Counted from the first letter of the stretch, positions 34,001-44,109 are shown. The stretch: DNA of 64,000 nucleotides from Olsenella uli (GCF_016899935.1 NZ_JACJJK010000002.1:62001-126000), one strand, 5' to 3'. Translations and numbers: made by a program. The notes: generated by a model not told the origin, from the sequence alone.

Positions 34001-35278
34001 TCAGGCGTCGAGACCGGTGAATGCGGGGTAGGCGCTCTCGCCGTGCTCGGCGACGTCGAGACCGAGCGCCTCGTCACGGTCGCTCACACGCAGCCGGCCT
34101 CGGAAGACGAGGCGCAGCGCCCCAATGAGAACGAGGTCGAGCGCGACCACGATGACGAGCGTCACCACGATGCCGAGCACCTGGCTCACCATGAGGGACG
34201 GGTCGCCGGTGTAGAGGAGCCCGCCCTGCCCGGTCCAGGAAAGCTCGGGGACGCAGAAGAGCCCGGTGAGCAGGCCGCCCAGGATGCCGCCCACGCCGTG
34301 GCAGCCAAAGGCGTCGAGCGCGTCGTCGTAGCCGATGCGCGCCTTGAGGTGCGAGATCGCGAAGTAGCAGACGGGAGAGACGAGAAGCCCCATCACGACG
34401 GCCGCCCACGGCTCCACGAAGCCCGCGCCCGGCGTCACCACCACGAGACCGGCGACCAGGCCGGTGCAGGCGCCCACGAGCGTGGGCTTGCCCGTGGCGA
34501 GACGCTCGACCACGAGCCAGGAGACCAGGCCCGCCGCGCTCGACACGACCGTGTTGAGGATTGCCAGAGCCGCCGTGCCGTCCGCCGCGAACTCGGAGCC
34601 ACCGTTGAAGCCGAACCACCCGAACCACAGGAGCCCCGCGCCCAGCGCCACGAACGGCACGTTGTGGGGACGGTAGCTCGTGAGCCCGAAGCCGCGCCGG
34701 CTGCCGAGCGTCAGGCACAGAATCAGACCCGTGACGCCCGAGCTGATGTGAACCACGTCGCCACCGGCAAAGTCCAGCGCACCGATCACGTCGCCGATGA
34801 GCGAGCCCTCCCCGCCCCACACCATGTGCGCGAGCGGCGCGTACACCACGAGCGCCCACACGGCGAGAAACGCCACGACCGCCCCGAAGCGCATGCGGCC
34901 GGCCACCGAGCCCGTCACGATCGCGGCGGTGATCATCGCAAAGGCCATCTGGAAGGTCACGTCAATGATGCTCGGATAGGCGACACCCTCCGGCACCGCG
35001 CCCTTCTCGGCCAGCATGCCGTCAACCGCTCCGGCAAGCCCCAGCTGGTCGAAGCCGCCAAACCACGAGAGCGAGCCGTCGCCGCCGTAGGCGAACGACC
35101 ATCCCGCGAGGACCCACACGAGCCCCACCACGCCGATCGCGGCGAAGCACATGAGCATCGTGTTGACCACGTTCTTGCGGCGTGCGAGGCCGCCGTAGAA
35201 GAACGCGAGCCCCGGCGTCATGAACAGGACGAGCATCGTGCAGACGAGCATGAAGGCGGTCGATCCGCTGTCATACAT
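34001..35278 (-). CDS. amtB: Ammonium transporter
   Basis: A 425-residue channel with eleven predicted helices. It has FFYGGLARRKN, DFAGGDVVHISSGVTGL with the pore His, and the second pore His in FGCHGVGGILGGLLTGLF. The start at 35278 is set by GAGGAGG; a longer in-frame extension to 35416 lies within the terminator and is rejected. The order amtB-glnB reverses the usual glnK-amtB. Confidence 0.95.
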   Translation of the reverse strand: MYDSGSTAFMLVCTMLVLFMTPGLAFFYGGLARRKNVVNTMLMCFAAIGVVGLVWVLAGWSFAYGGDGSLSWFGGFDQLGLAGAVDGMLAEKGAVPEGVAYPSIIDVTFQMAFAMITAAIVTGSVAGRMRFGAVVAFLAVWALVVYAPLAHMVWGGEGSLIGDVIGALDFAGGDVVHISSGVTGLILCLTLGSRRGFGLTSYRPHNVPFVALGAGLLWFGWFGFNGGSEFAADGTAALAILNTVVSSAAGLVSWLVVERLATGKPTLVGACTGLVAGLVVVTPGAGFVEPWAAVVMGLLVSPVCYFAISHLKARIGYDDALDAFGCHGVGGILGGLLTGLFCVPELSWTGQGGLLYTGDPSLMVSQVLGIVVTLVIVVALDLVLIGALRLVFRGRLRVSDRDEALGLDVAEHGESAYPAFTGLDA

Positions 35279-35344
35279 GAGAGCCTCCTCGGTCGCTCGG
35301 ACGTGACCCGACCGATAGTGCTCCCTTTCAGCGCCGAGAAACGA

Positions 35345-35378
35345 CTCGCCGCGCGGACGGTAACCTCCGCGCGGCGAG
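35345..35378 (-). terminator. Rho-independent terminator of the sulfhydrylase gene
   Basis: Perfect 13-bp arms CTCGCCGCGCGGA and TCCGCGCGGCGAG around an 8-base loop, followed on the minus strand by TCGTTTC. Confidence 0.78.
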
Positions 35379-35446
35379 ATCGAAACCTTTGACGCAGCCT
35401 CGCAACGTGCCGCCACGAGGCGGAAACGCGCGAGAAACCCGCGGAC

Positions 35447-36730
35447 CTAGATCGCGGCGAGCGCCTGCTCGATGTCCGCAATGAGGTCCGCGCTGTCCTC
35501 CAGGCCGCAGGAGAAGCGCACCATCGCCGGGGAGATGCCGGCCGCGACCAGCTCCTCGTCGTTCATCTGACGGTGCGTCGCGGAGGCCGGGTGCAGGCAG
35601 CAGGTGCGGGCGTCCGCCACGTGCGTCTCGATCGCGGCCAGACGCAGGGCAGCCATGAACTTCTCCGCCGCCGCGCGGCCGCCCGCCAGCTCGAAGGACA
35701 CGACGCCGGAGCCGCCCTCGGGCAGGTACTTCTGGGCGAGCTCGTGGTACGGGTCGCCAGCTAGGTGCGGGAAGCGCACGCTCGTGACCTTGTCCGAGCC
35801 CGCGAGGTACTCCGCCACGGCGAGGCCGTTGGCAAAGTGGCGCGGCATGCGCACGTGCAGGCTCTCGAGGCCCATGTTGAGGTAGAAGGCGTTCTGCGGG
35901 CTCTGGATGGAGCCGAGGTCGCGCATGAGCTGCGACGTGGCCTTGGTGATGAAGGCGCCGGCCTGACCGAACTTCTCGGCGTAGACGATGCCGTGGTAGG
36001 ACTCGTCCGGCGTGGTGAGGCCGGGGAACTTGTCCGCGTGCGCCATCCAGTCGAAGTTGCCGGAGTCCACGATCGCGCCGCCCACGCCCACGCCGTGGCC
36101 GTCCATGTACTTGGTGGTGGAGTGGGTCACGATGTCCGCGCCCCACTCGATGGGCCGGCAGAAGACGGGCGTGGGGAAGGTGTTGTCCACGATCAGCGGC
36201 ACGCCGTGGTCGTGCGCGGCCTGGGCAAAGCGCTCGATGTCCAGCACGTCCAGCGCGGGGTTGGCGATCGTCTCGCCAAAGACGGCGCGCGTGTTGGGAC
36301 GGAAGGCCGCCGCGAGCTCCTCCGGCGTGCAGGTGGGCGAGACGAACGTGCTCTCGACGCCCATCTTGGCCATCGTGTGCGCGATCAGGTTGTACGTGCC
36401 GCCGTAGATGGCCGAGCTCGCCACGATGTGGCTGCCCGCCTCGCAGATGTTGAAGAGCGCAAAGAAGTTGGCCGCCTGGCCGGAGCTCGTGAGCATGGCT
36501 GCGACGCCGCCCTCGAGCGCGGCGATCTTTGCGGCCACGGCGTCGTTGGTGGGGTTCTGCAGGCGCGTGTAGAAGTAGCCCTCGGCCTCCAGGTCAAAGA
36601 GCTGACCCATGTGCTCGGAGGTGGCGTACTTGAAGGTGGTGGACTGGACGATGGGAATCTGGCGCGGCTCGCCGTCGCCCGGCGTGTAGCCGGCCTGGAC
36701 GCAGCGGGTGCCGATGCTCTGCTCGCTCAT
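35447..36730 (-). CDS. O-acetylhomoserine sulfhydrylase
   Basis: A 427-residue Cys/Met-metabolism PLP enzyme. The PLP lysine is K207 in THSTTKYMDGHG, with the family's TRLQNPTNDAVAAKIAALEGG and a C-terminal GLEDSADLIADI. It makes homocysteine from O-acetylhomoserine and sulfide. The start at 36730 follows GAAAGGAG. Confidence 0.93.
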   Translation of the reverse strand: MSEQSIGTRCVQAGYTPGDGEPRQIPIVQSTTFKYATSEHMGQLFDLEAEGYFYTRLQNPTNDAVAAKIAALEGGVAAMLTSSGQAANFFALFNICEAGSHIVASSAIYGGTYNLIAHTMAKMGVESTFVSPTCTPEELAAAFRPNTRAVFGETIANPALDVLDIERFAQAAHDHGVPLIVDNTFPTPVFCRPIEWGADIVTHSTTKYMDGHGVGVGGAIVDSGNFDWMAHADKFPGLTTPDESYHGIVYAEKFGQAGAFITKATSQLMRDLGSIQSPQNAFYLNMGLESLHVRMPRHFANGLAVAEYLAGSDKVTSVRFPHLAGDPYHELAQKYLPEGGSGVVSFELAGGRAAAEKFMAALRLAAIETHVADARTCCLHPASATHRQMNDEELVAAGISPAMVRFSCGLEDSADLIADIEQALAAI

Positions 36731-36828
36731 GGGGCTCCTTTCGTAGGCTCCGACCATGATAGCGCGCGCCGCTCGCCTCCGCGCGTCACGCCGGACTCGG
36801 CTCCCCCTCCCGCCTGGGTGGCGGTCGC

Positions 36829-36954
36829 CTTATCTGGGCAAAGAACTCGAATCATCGACGCGCGTGTGGCTTATCTGGGTTCGCGTGACCTGCGCAAACG
36901 CGGGCACGGCCCCTTATCTGGGCGCATATGGTTAAAAATGTGTGCCCAGATAAG
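36829..36954. repeat. Intergenic array of CTTATCTGGG modules
   Basis: Forward copies at 36829-36838, 36870-36879 and 36913-36922 and one inverted copy at 36945-36954. The last pair forms a hairpin with a T/A-rich loop. It fills the gap between fumC and the sulfhydrylase gene. Confidence 0.75.
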
Positions 36955-36969
36955 GATCAGACGGGGACG

Positions 36970-36981
36970 GGCGAGAAGAAC
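36970..36981 (+). repeat. Dispersed 12-mer, GGCGAGAAGAAC
   Basis: Exact copy just after the CTTATCTGGG array and 6 bp before the fumC stop. Confidence 0.6.
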
Positions 36982-36987
36982 GCCCGG

Positions 36988-38391
36988 CTAGACCATCTGC
37001 TCGGGATGGAAGACCTCGTCGAAGCGCTCGGGCGTGAGCAGCCCCAGCGCCACGCAGGCCTCCCTGAGCGAGGTGCCCTCGGCGAAGGCCTTCTTGGCCA
37101 CGCGCGCGGCGTTGTCGTAGCCGATGTGGGGGTTGAGGCAGGTCACCAGCATGAGCGAGCGGTGGAGGTTCTCGTCCATCTTCTCGCGGTTGGCCGTGAT
37201 GCCGGAGACGCACCGCTCGTCGAAGGAGACGATCGCGTCCGCGAGCAGGCGAACGGACTGCAGGTAGTTGTAGGCGATGACCGGCATGAAGACGTTGAGC
37301 TCGAAGTTGCCCTGGGAGGCCGCCATGCCGATCGCGGCGTCGTTGCCCATGACCTGCACGGCCACCATGGTGACGGCCTCGCACTGAGTGGGGTTCACCT
37401 TGCCCGGCATGATGGAGCTCCCCGGCTCATTGGCCGGGATCGTGATCTCGCCGAGGCCCAGGCGCGGGCCGCTCGCGAGCCAGCGCACGTCGTTGGCGAT
37501 CTTCATCAGGTTGGCGGCGAGGCCCTTCACGGCGCCGTGGGAGAACACGAGCGCATCCTTGCCCGTGAGCGCGCGGAACTTGTTGGGGTCCGTCACGAAG
37601 GGCAGGCCCGTGAGCTCGGCGAGCTCCGCCGCCACGGCCTCGTCGAAACCGGCGGGCGCGTTGAGGCCCGTGCCCACCGCCGTGCCGCCGAGCGCCAGGC
37701 GGTAGAGGCCGCCCATCGCGGCCACGAGCTCCTCGCGCGAACCCTCGACGAGGCCGCGCCAGCCGGAGATCTCCTGGGAGAACGAGATGGGCACCGCGTC
37801 CTGCAGGTGCGTGCGCCCGCTCTTGACCACACCGGCGTTCTCCGCCTCCAGGCGGCGCAGCGTGGCCGTGAGCCGGTCGATCGCGGGCAGCAGGCGCCCC
37901 GTCACCGCGAGCGCCGCCGCCACGTGCATGGCCGTGGGGAAGGTGTCGTTGGAGGACTGGCTCATGTTGACGGAATCGTTGGGGTGCAGCGGCCGCTCCA
38001 GCGTGACGTTCTTCTCGGCGGCGAGCTGGTTGGCCCGGTTGGCCAGCACCTCGTTCATGTTCATGTTGGACTGCGTGCCGGAGCCCGTCTGCCAGACCAC
38101 GAGCGGGAAGTCCCCGTCATGCGCGCCGGCCAGGACCTCGTCGGCGGCCGCGCAGACCAGGTCGCGCTCCGCCTCGCCGAGGCGCCCGAGCGCGCAGTTG
38201 GCACGCGCGGCCGCCTTCTTCACCAGCGCGAACGCCCGCACGATCTCCTCGGGCATGCGCTCGGTGCCGATCGGGAAGTTCTCGTGGCTGCGCTCGGTCT
38301 GCGCGCCCCAGAGGGCGTCCGCCGGCACGAGCATCTCGCCCATCGAGTCGCGCTCGACGCGCCAGCCGTCCCGCACGTCCTTCTCGCTCAC
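36988..38391 (-). CDS. fumC: Class II fumarate hydratase
   Basis: A 467-residue oxygen-stable fumarase. The signature [15 protein letters not shown] is near residue 325, and [19 protein letters not shown] and [13 protein letters not shown] mark the other active-site regions. It starts with GTG overlapping the stop of the SixA-CHAD gene (GTGA), so the two are translationally coupled. The N-terminus MSEKDVRDG again encodes a 12-mer variant, and a second copy (AEKNV) lies at 38008-38019. Confidence 0.95.
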   Translation of the reverse strand: MSEKDVRDGWRVERDSMGEMLVPADALWGAQTERSHENFPIGTERMPEEIVRAFALVKKAAARANCALGRLGEAERDLVCAAADEVLAGAHDGDFPLVVWQTGSGTQSNMNMNEVLANRANQLAAEKNVTLERPLHPNDSVNMSQSSNDTFPTAMHVAAALAVTGRLLPAIDRLTATLRRLEAENAGVVKSGRTHLQDAVPISFSQEISGWRGLVEGSREELVAAMGGLYRLALGGTAVGTGLNAPAGFDEAVAAELAELTGLPFVTDPNKFRALTGKDALVFSHGAVKGLAANLMKIANDVRWLASGPRLGLGEITIPANEPGSSIMPGKVNPTQCEAVTMVAVQVMGNDAAIGMAASQGNFELNVFMPVIAYNYLQSVRLLADAIVSFDERCVSGITANREKMDENLHRSLMLVTCLNPHIGYDNAARVAKKAFAEGTSLREACVALGLLTPERFDEVFHPEQMV

Positions 38392-39740
38392 TCCTGGCCC
38401 TCCTCGTCGTCCGCGACCTCCGAGGTGCGGGCGGGCCGGCCGTCGGCCTCGCGCCGCTCCATGCCGGACGTGATCGCGGAGACGACCTCGGCCTGGTCGC
38501 GCGCCACCACGCCGAGGTCGGCGCGGACGCCCCGGAAGCGCGGGCTCTTGGCGCACTCCTCGGCCAGCTGCTTGTTGCTGCGCGCGTCCGAGAGGGCCCC
38601 GAGCTCGCGCTGGATCTCGTCGAGCGCCTCGCTCATCTGCGCGCGGTCGGGGCCCAGGACCTCGCCCAGGCGCTCGGCGACGTAGCGCATCTCCTTGGTG
38701 TCGCGCCGGGCCACGTACACGGCGTCGCCGTCGCGCAGGTCGAGGCCGAAGAGGTCCTCGTCGACCTCGTTGAACTGGGCGTCAAAGCGAGCGCGGAAGT
38801 CCTCCGCGGTGAGCCCGCGCTCGGCCACCCGGCTCTTCCAGCCCAGGCTGGAGAGGTCGCGCGCGAGGTGCTTGAGGTCCTTCGCCGCGTGGCGCTTGCG
38901 CATGAGCGTGACGAGCGAGGAGCACTCGAGCGCGCGCTCCTTGGCGCAGGCCATCGGCAGCAGGCAGTTCTCGCCCAGCTCGCCGCTCTCCACGAGGCCG
39001 TCCACTGCTTCGGAGAGGATGTCGAGGGCGCGCAGGCGCGCGGAGGCCACCTGCAGCTCCTTGAGCACGTGCTCCGAGCGGCGGTTCTGCTTCTTGGTCT
39101 GCCACGGCTCGAGGAACTGCAGCAGCGAGCGCACGCGGCGGATGGAGACCCGGAACTCCAGGAGCCCGGACGGGTCGTCCGGCGCGGCGAGAAACGCCTT
39201 GGCGCGGGCCACGAGGTCGTCGGCGGACTCGGCGAGGGCGCGCTCCACGACGGCGAGCTCCTCCCAGGAGGCGCACTCCGGCCCGGCCACGTACCAGCGC
39301 AGCACGCCCCGACCGGACGGCCCCTCGGGCAGGTCGATCGCGGCAGCGGTGCCCTTGCCGAAGGACGGGCACGAGCCGACGAGGCGGGAGGCGAGCACGT
39401 CCACGAAGGGCGCGTGCCCCACGGCGATCACGCACGGCGCGTCCGCCGCCTCGAGCTCGGCGAGAAACGCGGCGCCGTCCTGGGCGTAGAGGGACTGGTG
39501 GACCTCGATGTCCTCGGCCCCGGTGACGGCGGCCACGACGTCGGCCGTCTCGAGCGCGCGGACGGCGGGGCTGCTCCAGACGCGGACGTGCGGGGCGTCG
39601 CCGAGCAGGGCGAACGTGCGGGGGTAGGCGGCCCTGAGCGAGCGGGCGCCCGACTCCGTGAGCCTGCGGTCGAGGTCGCTTCCGGAGGGCGAGGTCGCCT
39701 CGGGAGCGCCGTGCCGAACGAGAACCAGCGTCTTGACCAT
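38388..39740 (-). CDS. SixA-type histidine phosphatase fused to a CHAD domain
   Basis: A 450-residue fusion. Residues 1-160 form a phosphohistidine phosphatase with LVRHGAPE (catalytic H10) and a second His in VGHAPFVD. Residues about 190-400 form a CHAD domain ([18 protein letters not shown], then helices rich in Arg/Lys/His). CHAD domains bind polyphosphate. The fusion could link phosphatase activity to polyphosphate granules; that is inference. It overlaps fumC by 4 bp. Confidence 0.87.
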   Translation of the reverse strand: MVKTLVLVRHGAPEATSPSGSDLDRRLTESGARSLRAAYPRTFALLGDAPHVRVWSSPAVRALETADVVAAVTGAEDIEVHQSLYAQDGAAFLAELEAADAPCVIAVGHAPFVDVLASRLVGSCPSFGKGTAAAIDLPEGPSGRGVLRWYVAGPECASWEELAVVERALAESADDLVARAKAFLAAPDDPSGLLEFRVSIRRVRSLLQFLEPWQTKKQNRRSEHVLKELQVASARLRALDILSEAVDGLVESGELGENCLLPMACAKERALECSSLVTLMRKRHAAKDLKHLARDLSSLGWKSRVAERGLTAEDFRARFDAQFNEVDEDLFGLDLRDGDAVYVARRDTKEMRYVAERLGEVLGPDRAQMSEALDEIQRELGALSDARSNKQLAEECAKSPRFRGVRADLGVVARDQAEVVSAITSGMERREADGRPARTSEVADDEEGQE

Positions 39741-39842
39741 GTCTCCCCCGTCCCTTGTGGTCGGTCAACCCACGAATCCCTAGCATAGCAATTCGCCGTT
39801 CGCCGAATCGCGGCCTCGGGGAGCGGCCACACGCTTGAAACT

Positions 39843-39873
39843 TGCCTAAAAGGGGTCTGACCCCTTTTAGGCA
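39843..39873. repeat. 31-bp perfect palindrome (AAAAGGGGTC-T-GACCCCTTTT)
   Basis: 15-bp arms beginning TGCCTAAAAGGGG around a single T, 19 bp before the MoxR start. Same general class as the AAAAGGG palindromes at 19064 and 60878; such sequences are common REP-like elements. Confidence 0.8.
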
Positions 39874-39892
39874 TTCGGCGGGGAGGTGAGGC

Positions 39893-40852
39893 ATGGACGT
39901 CGGTTCCGCCGCGCGCCTCGGCCACGCGATGGCCGAGCAGCTCGCCGACGCGCTCAGCGCCCGGCAGGAGACGATCGCGCTCTCCGTGATGTGCCTGCTC
40001 TCGGGCGGCCACCTGCTGCTCGAGGACGTCCCCGGCGTGGGCAAGACCACGCTCGCCCGCGCCCTCGCGCGCGTGGTGCGCGCCCGCGTCACGCGCGTCC
40101 AGTTCACGCCCGACATGCTCCCGAGCGACCTCACGGGCGTGAGCGTGTGGGACCCGCAGGCGCGCTCGTTCACCTTCCACCCCGGCCCACTCTTCTCGGA
40201 CGTGGTGCTCGCCGACGAGATCAACCGCGCCAACCCCAAGACGCAGTCGGCCCTGCTCGAGGCCATGGAGGAGCATCGCGTCTCCGTGGACGGCACCACC
40301 TACGACCTGCCCGACCCCTACTTCGTCATGGCCACGCAGAACCCCGTGGAGATGGAGGGCACCTACCCGCTGCCGGAGGCCCAGCTCGACCGCTTCATGG
40401 TGCGCGCAAGCCTGGGCTACCCGGACGCCGCCGCCGAGCGGGCCATGCTCGCGGGCGCCTCGGGCACGGACCCCGTCTCCCGCGTGCGGCCCGTCTGCGA
40501 GCTGGCCGACGTCCGGGCGTTCCGGGCACTGGCCGCCCAGGTGCACGTGAGCGGGGAGGTGGCCGCCTACGCGCTGGCCATCCTCGACGCCACGCGCCGC
40601 GCCCCGGAGGTGCGCCTCGGCGCCTCCCCGCGCGCGGGCCTCGCCCTCGTGGCCATGAGCCGCACGCACGCCCTGCTCGACGGGCGCACCGCCGTCTTCC
40701 CCGAGGACGTCCGCACGCTCGCGCCCGCCGTGCTCGCCCACCGCCTCGTGCTGCGCGACGCCGTGCCGGGCACCCCGCAGGCCGAGCAGCAGCGCGCCGT
40801 GCTCGCGCGGCTGATCTCGCAGGTGAGCGCGCCGGGCTCCGGGCGCAGATGA
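39893..40852 (+). CDS. MoxR-family AAA+ ATPase
   Basis: A 319-residue ATPase with Walker A DVPGVGKTTLA near residue 45, Walker B VVLADEINRANPKTQ and sensor 1 MATQNPVEMEGTYPLPEAQLDRF split across that region. MoxR proteins act as chaperones for partners encoded with DUF58 and VWA or transglutaminase proteins, as here. GGGGAGGTG precedes the start. It overlaps the next gene by ATGA. Confidence 0.94.
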   Translation: MDVGSAARLGHAMAEQLADALSARQETIALSVMCLLSGGHLLLEDVPGVGKTTLARALARVVRARVTRVQFTPDMLPSDLTGVSVWDPQARSFTFHPGPLFSDVVLADEINRANPKTQSALLEAMEEHRVSVDGTTYDLPDPYFVMATQNPVEMEGTYPLPEAQLDRFMVRASLGYPDAAAERAMLAGASGTDPVSRVRPVCELADVRAFRALAAQVHVSGEVAAYALAILDATRRAPEVRLGASPRAGLALVAMSRTHALLDGRTAVFPEDVRTLAPAVLAHRLVLRDAVPGTPQAEQQRAVLARLISQVSAPGSGRR

Positions 40853-43800
40853 GCCGCCGGGGCGAGAAGAACGCCCGCACGCTGGCCCTCACGGGGCGCG
40901 GGGCCGTCCAGCTCGCCCTCGGCGCGGCCCTGCTCGCGGCGGGGCTCGTCGGCGGGTGGCACGCGCCGGCGGCCGGGGGCATGGCGCTGCTCGCCGGCTG
41001 CCTCACGGGCCTAGCCGAGGTCCTGCTCGCGCGGCGCGCGGGGGCGTGCGGCCGGGCGGCGCGGCTCGTGGAGGCGAGCGAGCGCACGGAGTCCTGGGTG
41101 CGCGTGGACCAGCGCGGCAAGGTCCTCGAGAGCCTGGCGCGCCCCGACGGGCGGCGCGGCCTCTACCGCCAGCAGAGCGTGCGCCTTACCTGGACGGACG
41201 CCCTCGGCTTCTGGCGCGCCACGCGAGTGGAGGCGACCGGTCGCGAGCTGCGCGTCCCGCCCGCGGTGAGCCCCGAGCTGCTGCGCCACGCGGCCGACCG
41301 GCCCCTGGCGCGGCTCGTGGACGCTAGCCCCGAGCCGGACATGGCGAGCGTGCGCCCCTACGAGCGGGGCGACGGCATCCGACAGATCTCCTGGCGGCAG
41401 TCCGCCCACCACGGCGAGCTCATGTCCTTCGAGGGCTCGGGCCGGGAGGCACCCCCGGTGCTCGTGGTCGCCGACACGCTCGGCGCGGAGGACGGCGACG
41501 CGCTCGCCGCCACGACGGCCGCCCTGCTCCGGGGCCTGGAGCGCATGCCGGACGTCCTGCTCACCGACGGCGTCCGGGCGCTGCGCACGCCCGTCCAGCA
41601 GGAGCGCTTCTGCGCCGCCGTCACGGGCGAGCGCGCGGACGGGCGTGAGGCCACGCAGCGGGCGAGCGAGGTGGCGCGCCTGGCCGGAGGCGGCTCCGCT
41701 CGCCGGCGCGTCGTGCTCGTCACCTGCGACCCGGATGGCGCGCTGGCACGCGCCCTGTCCCGGGGCCCGCTCGGCCGCTCCGTCACCGTGGTGCGCGCCG
41801 AGGGCGACGCGGCGGCCGGCCCGGCGCGCGAGGGGGCTGCCGAGAAGGACGGCGCCGCCCCGACGGCGCCTGCGGGACCGACGGGCCGCGCCCGCCCGCG
41901 CGCGGCCGGCGAGCTGCTGGCGCTTCTCGCCTGCTGCGCGCTCGCGGCGATCGCGACGGTTCCCTTCGGGAGCATCTTCTACGAGGGGGCCTGGCAGGAC
42001 TGCGTGCCCGCGCTCCTTGTCGCCGGGGCGGCGGCCGGCTCGCTTCTCGGCGCGCACCTGCGGGCGCGCGGCGCGGGCCGGGGCGCCCGGGTCGCCCTCA
42101 CGGGACTTCTCGTCGCGGCGATCCTGGCCGTGGGCGCGGTCGTCGCGCTGGGCATCCTCGACGGGCGGCACGGCCCCCTGGCCAGGGGAGGCCCCGAGGC
42201 GCCGACCGCGTTCGAGGACCCCCTCGCCGCCCTCCGGCTCATCGTCGAGACGGGCGCGGACCAGCTCGGCGGCGCCGCCTCGAGCGCCGCGGACGAGACC
42301 TGGGACCTGCTCGTCATCCTCATGGGCGCCGGCCTCGCGGCCCTTCTCGCCGCACTTTCCTCCTCGCGCGCGCTGCGCGGGGCCGTCGCGCTCGTGCCGC
42401 TTCTGCTCTCCGCCGCGGACCAGTCCGTCATGGGTCCGGCCGCGCGGACCGGCTGGGTTGGCGCGGCCGTCGCGCTGGGCCTCCTGCTCGTCTGGATCTC
42501 CGTGACCGTGCGTCCACGCCTTGTACGGGGCGTCACCGTCGCGCTGCTCGCGGCGGCGCTGGGCTGGGCCTCGGGCGCGCTGGCTCCCTCGGGAAGCTTC
42601 ACGGCCTGGTCGGCCTCGGACTCGGGCGGGACGCGCGTGAACCCGCTCGTCGAGCTCTCGCGCGACCTGCGCAACCGGTCGAGCGCGCGCGTCCTCACCT
42701 ATGAGACCACGGCGGACGAACCTCTCTACCTGCGCCTGAGCGTCCTCGACAGCTTTGACGGGGAGACGTGGTCCTTCGGCGGCGACGCGGGCACGGGGCT
42801 CGAGGACAGCTCGCCCCTCTACTGGGCCGGCGTCCGCTCGGACCCGCCGGCGGCCGCCCCGCTCGTCACGACGGAGCTCCGGCTGGAGGAGGGAGCGGCA
42901 ACGGACGGCCCCGTGCCCCCGGGCACCGCGCTCGTGAGCGGCGACGGCTCCGCCCACGAGACGGCGGGCTGCTACGTCGCGCCGATCACGACCGTCCGGG
43001 ACCTGGCCTCCCTGGAAAACCTCGCGCGGGACCTCGGCCGCAACGACACCGCGACGGCGGCCCCCGACGAGCGGATGCTCTGGGCGCCCGCGCAGCTCCC
43101 GCCCGAGGTCGCCGAGGTCGTGGACCAGCTCCCCTTCTCGCGTGGCGACGCCGCGCCGCAGACCCTCTCCGACCAGGTGGAGGTCGTCCGCTGGCTCGTC
43201 AGCTTCTTCACGGACGGCAGCTTCTCCTACTCGCTCGACGCGCCGGGCGGCGACGAGGGCAACCTTGACGCGATCGGCAGCTTCCTCGAGGCGCGGAGCG
43301 GCTACTGCACGCACTACGCCACGGCGTTCGCCCTGCTCGCGCGCGAGGCGGGCGTCCCGGCGCGCGTGGCCCTGGGCTTTTCGCCGGGCGACGGCACGGA
43401 CGCGGACGGGGAGCGCCTGGTCACGATGCGCCAGCTCCACGCCTGGGCCGAGGTCTGGCTCGACGGCATCGGCTGGGTGGGCGTGGACGTGACGCCGTCC
43501 GCAGGCGACGGCGCGGCAACGCCGACGCCCGAGCCGGAACCGGAGGAGCCCGCCGATACGCCGGACGCCCCCGATCAGACGCCCACGCAGCCCGAGGAGG
43601 AACCTGCGGAAAACGAGCCTGCCGAGAAGAACGACGAGGTCGAGGCCACGTCGACGCCGTGGCTTACGCCCACCCTTCTCGCCCTGGCCCTGGTGGCAGC
43701 GGGCGGCGCTGCGGCCGTCCTTCTCGCCCGGCGGCAACGCGTCACGACCTGGCGGGCTGCCTGGGCCCGCGTCTGCCGCGCCGCCCGGCACGCCGGCGTC

Positions 43801-43995
43801 CGCTGGGAGCCCAGCGCCACCGAGAACCAGGTTGCGGGGCTTATCTGCGCGCGCATGCGCGACGAAGCCCTCGCCGCCGAGGTCCACCGCATCTCCCGCA
43901 ACGCCTGCCAGGAGCGCTACGGAGAGAAGCCCGTCCCCTTTACGCCACCGCCACTCCGCGAAATCACCAGAGCCCTAAGAAAGCGCACCGAGTAA
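40849..43995 (+). CDS. DUF58-transglutaminase fusion membrane protein
   Basis: A 1048-residue protein that joins two proteins usually encoded separately. Residues 15-60 hold two helices and 60-310 a DUF58 domain (SVRPYERGDGIRQISWRQSAHHGEL). A membrane block follows (about 340-590), then an outer domain and a transglutaminase core with C820, H864 and D880. A Pro/Glu linker, one more helix (about 940-960) and a cytoplasmic tail end it. This matches DUF58 plus TgpA. It starts at the ATG overlapping the MoxR stop, and the opening residues GEKNA encode the 12-mer. Confidence 0.9.
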   Translation: MSRRGEKNARTLALTGRGAVQLALGAALLAAGLVGGWHAPAAGGMALLAGCLTGLAEVLLARRAGACGRAARLVEASERTESWVRVDQRGKVLESLARPDGRRGLYRQQSVRLTWTDALGFWRATRVEATGRELRVPPAVSPELLRHAADRPLARLVDASPEPDMASVRPYERGDGIRQISWRQSAHHGELMSFEGSGREAPPVLVVADTLGAEDGDALAATTAALLRGLERMPDVLLTDGVRALRTPVQQERFCAAVTGERADGREATQRASEVARLAGGGSARRRVVLVTCDPDGALARALSRGPLGRSVTVVRAEGDAAAGPAREGAAEKDGAAPTAPAGPTGRARPRAAGELLALLACCALAAIATVPFGSIFYEGAWQDCVPALLVAGAAAGSLLGAHLRARGAGRGARVALTGLLVAAILAVGAVVALGILDGRHGPLARGGPEAPTAFEDPLAALRLIVETGADQLGGAASSAADETWDLLVILMGAGLAALLAALSSSRALRGAVALVPLLLSAADQSVMGPAARTGWVGAAVALGLLLVWISVTVRPRLVRGVTVALLAAALGWASGALAPSGSFTAWSASDSGGTRVNPLVELSRDLRNRSSARVLTYETTADEPLYLRLSVLDSFDGETWSFGGDAGTGLEDSSPLYWAGVRSDPPAAAPLVTTELRLEEGAATDGPVPPGTALVSGDGSAHETAGCYVAPITTVRDLASLENLARDLGRNDTATAAPDERMLWAPAQLPPEVAEVVDQLPFSRGDAAPQTLSDQVEVVRWLVSFFTDGSFSYSLDAPGGDEGNLDAIGSFLEARSGYCTHYATAFALLAREAGVPARVALGFSPGDGTDADGERLVTMRQLHAWAEVWLDGIGWVGVDVTPSAGDGAATPTPEPEPEEPADTPDAPDQTPTQPEEEPAENEPAEKNDEVEATSTPWLTPTLLALALVAAGGAAAVLLARRQRVTTWRAAWARVCRAARHAGVRWEPSATENQVAGLICARMRDEALAAEVHRISRNACQERYGEKPVPFTPPPLREITRALRKRTE

Positions 43996-44025
43996 GTCTC
44001 CGTCGCCAAACGCCGCAACAACGCG

Positions 44026-44109
44026 GGCCCCGGCATAGGCCCGCCGCGAGTTCTTCTCCGCACCAAAGGTGCGGAGAAGCTGTCCGAGCGCCGGACCTAT
44101 GCCGGGGCC
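44026..44109. repeat. Nested palindromic element E3
   Basis: The outer arms GGCCCCGGCATAGG and CCTATGCCGGGGCC are at 44026-44039 and 44096-44109. The inner arms CTTCTCCGCACC and GGTGCGGAGAAG are at 44053-44064 and 44068-44079 with loop AAA. The spacers CCGCGAGTT and CTGTCCGAGCGC match E1 while both stems differ, so base pairing is kept by compensating changes. It lies between convergent genes. Confidence 0.78.

Noticed and set aside
34001-35416. A longer amtB frame starting at 35416
   Set aside because: The extension crosses the terminator hairpin at 35345-35378 and adds a charged, non-family N-terminus; ATG 35278 follows GAGGAGG.
41011-43887. A 958-codon frame antisense to the DUF58-transglutaminase gene, and similar ones at 5781-8252 and 14345-15847
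   Set aside because: Shadow frames of well-recognised genes, with no start signals or family features.
44026-44109. Ordinary rho-independent terminator between the transglutaminase gene and htpG
   Set aside because: No T-tract on either side, and the spacer bases are conserved in other loci, which a terminator would not require.
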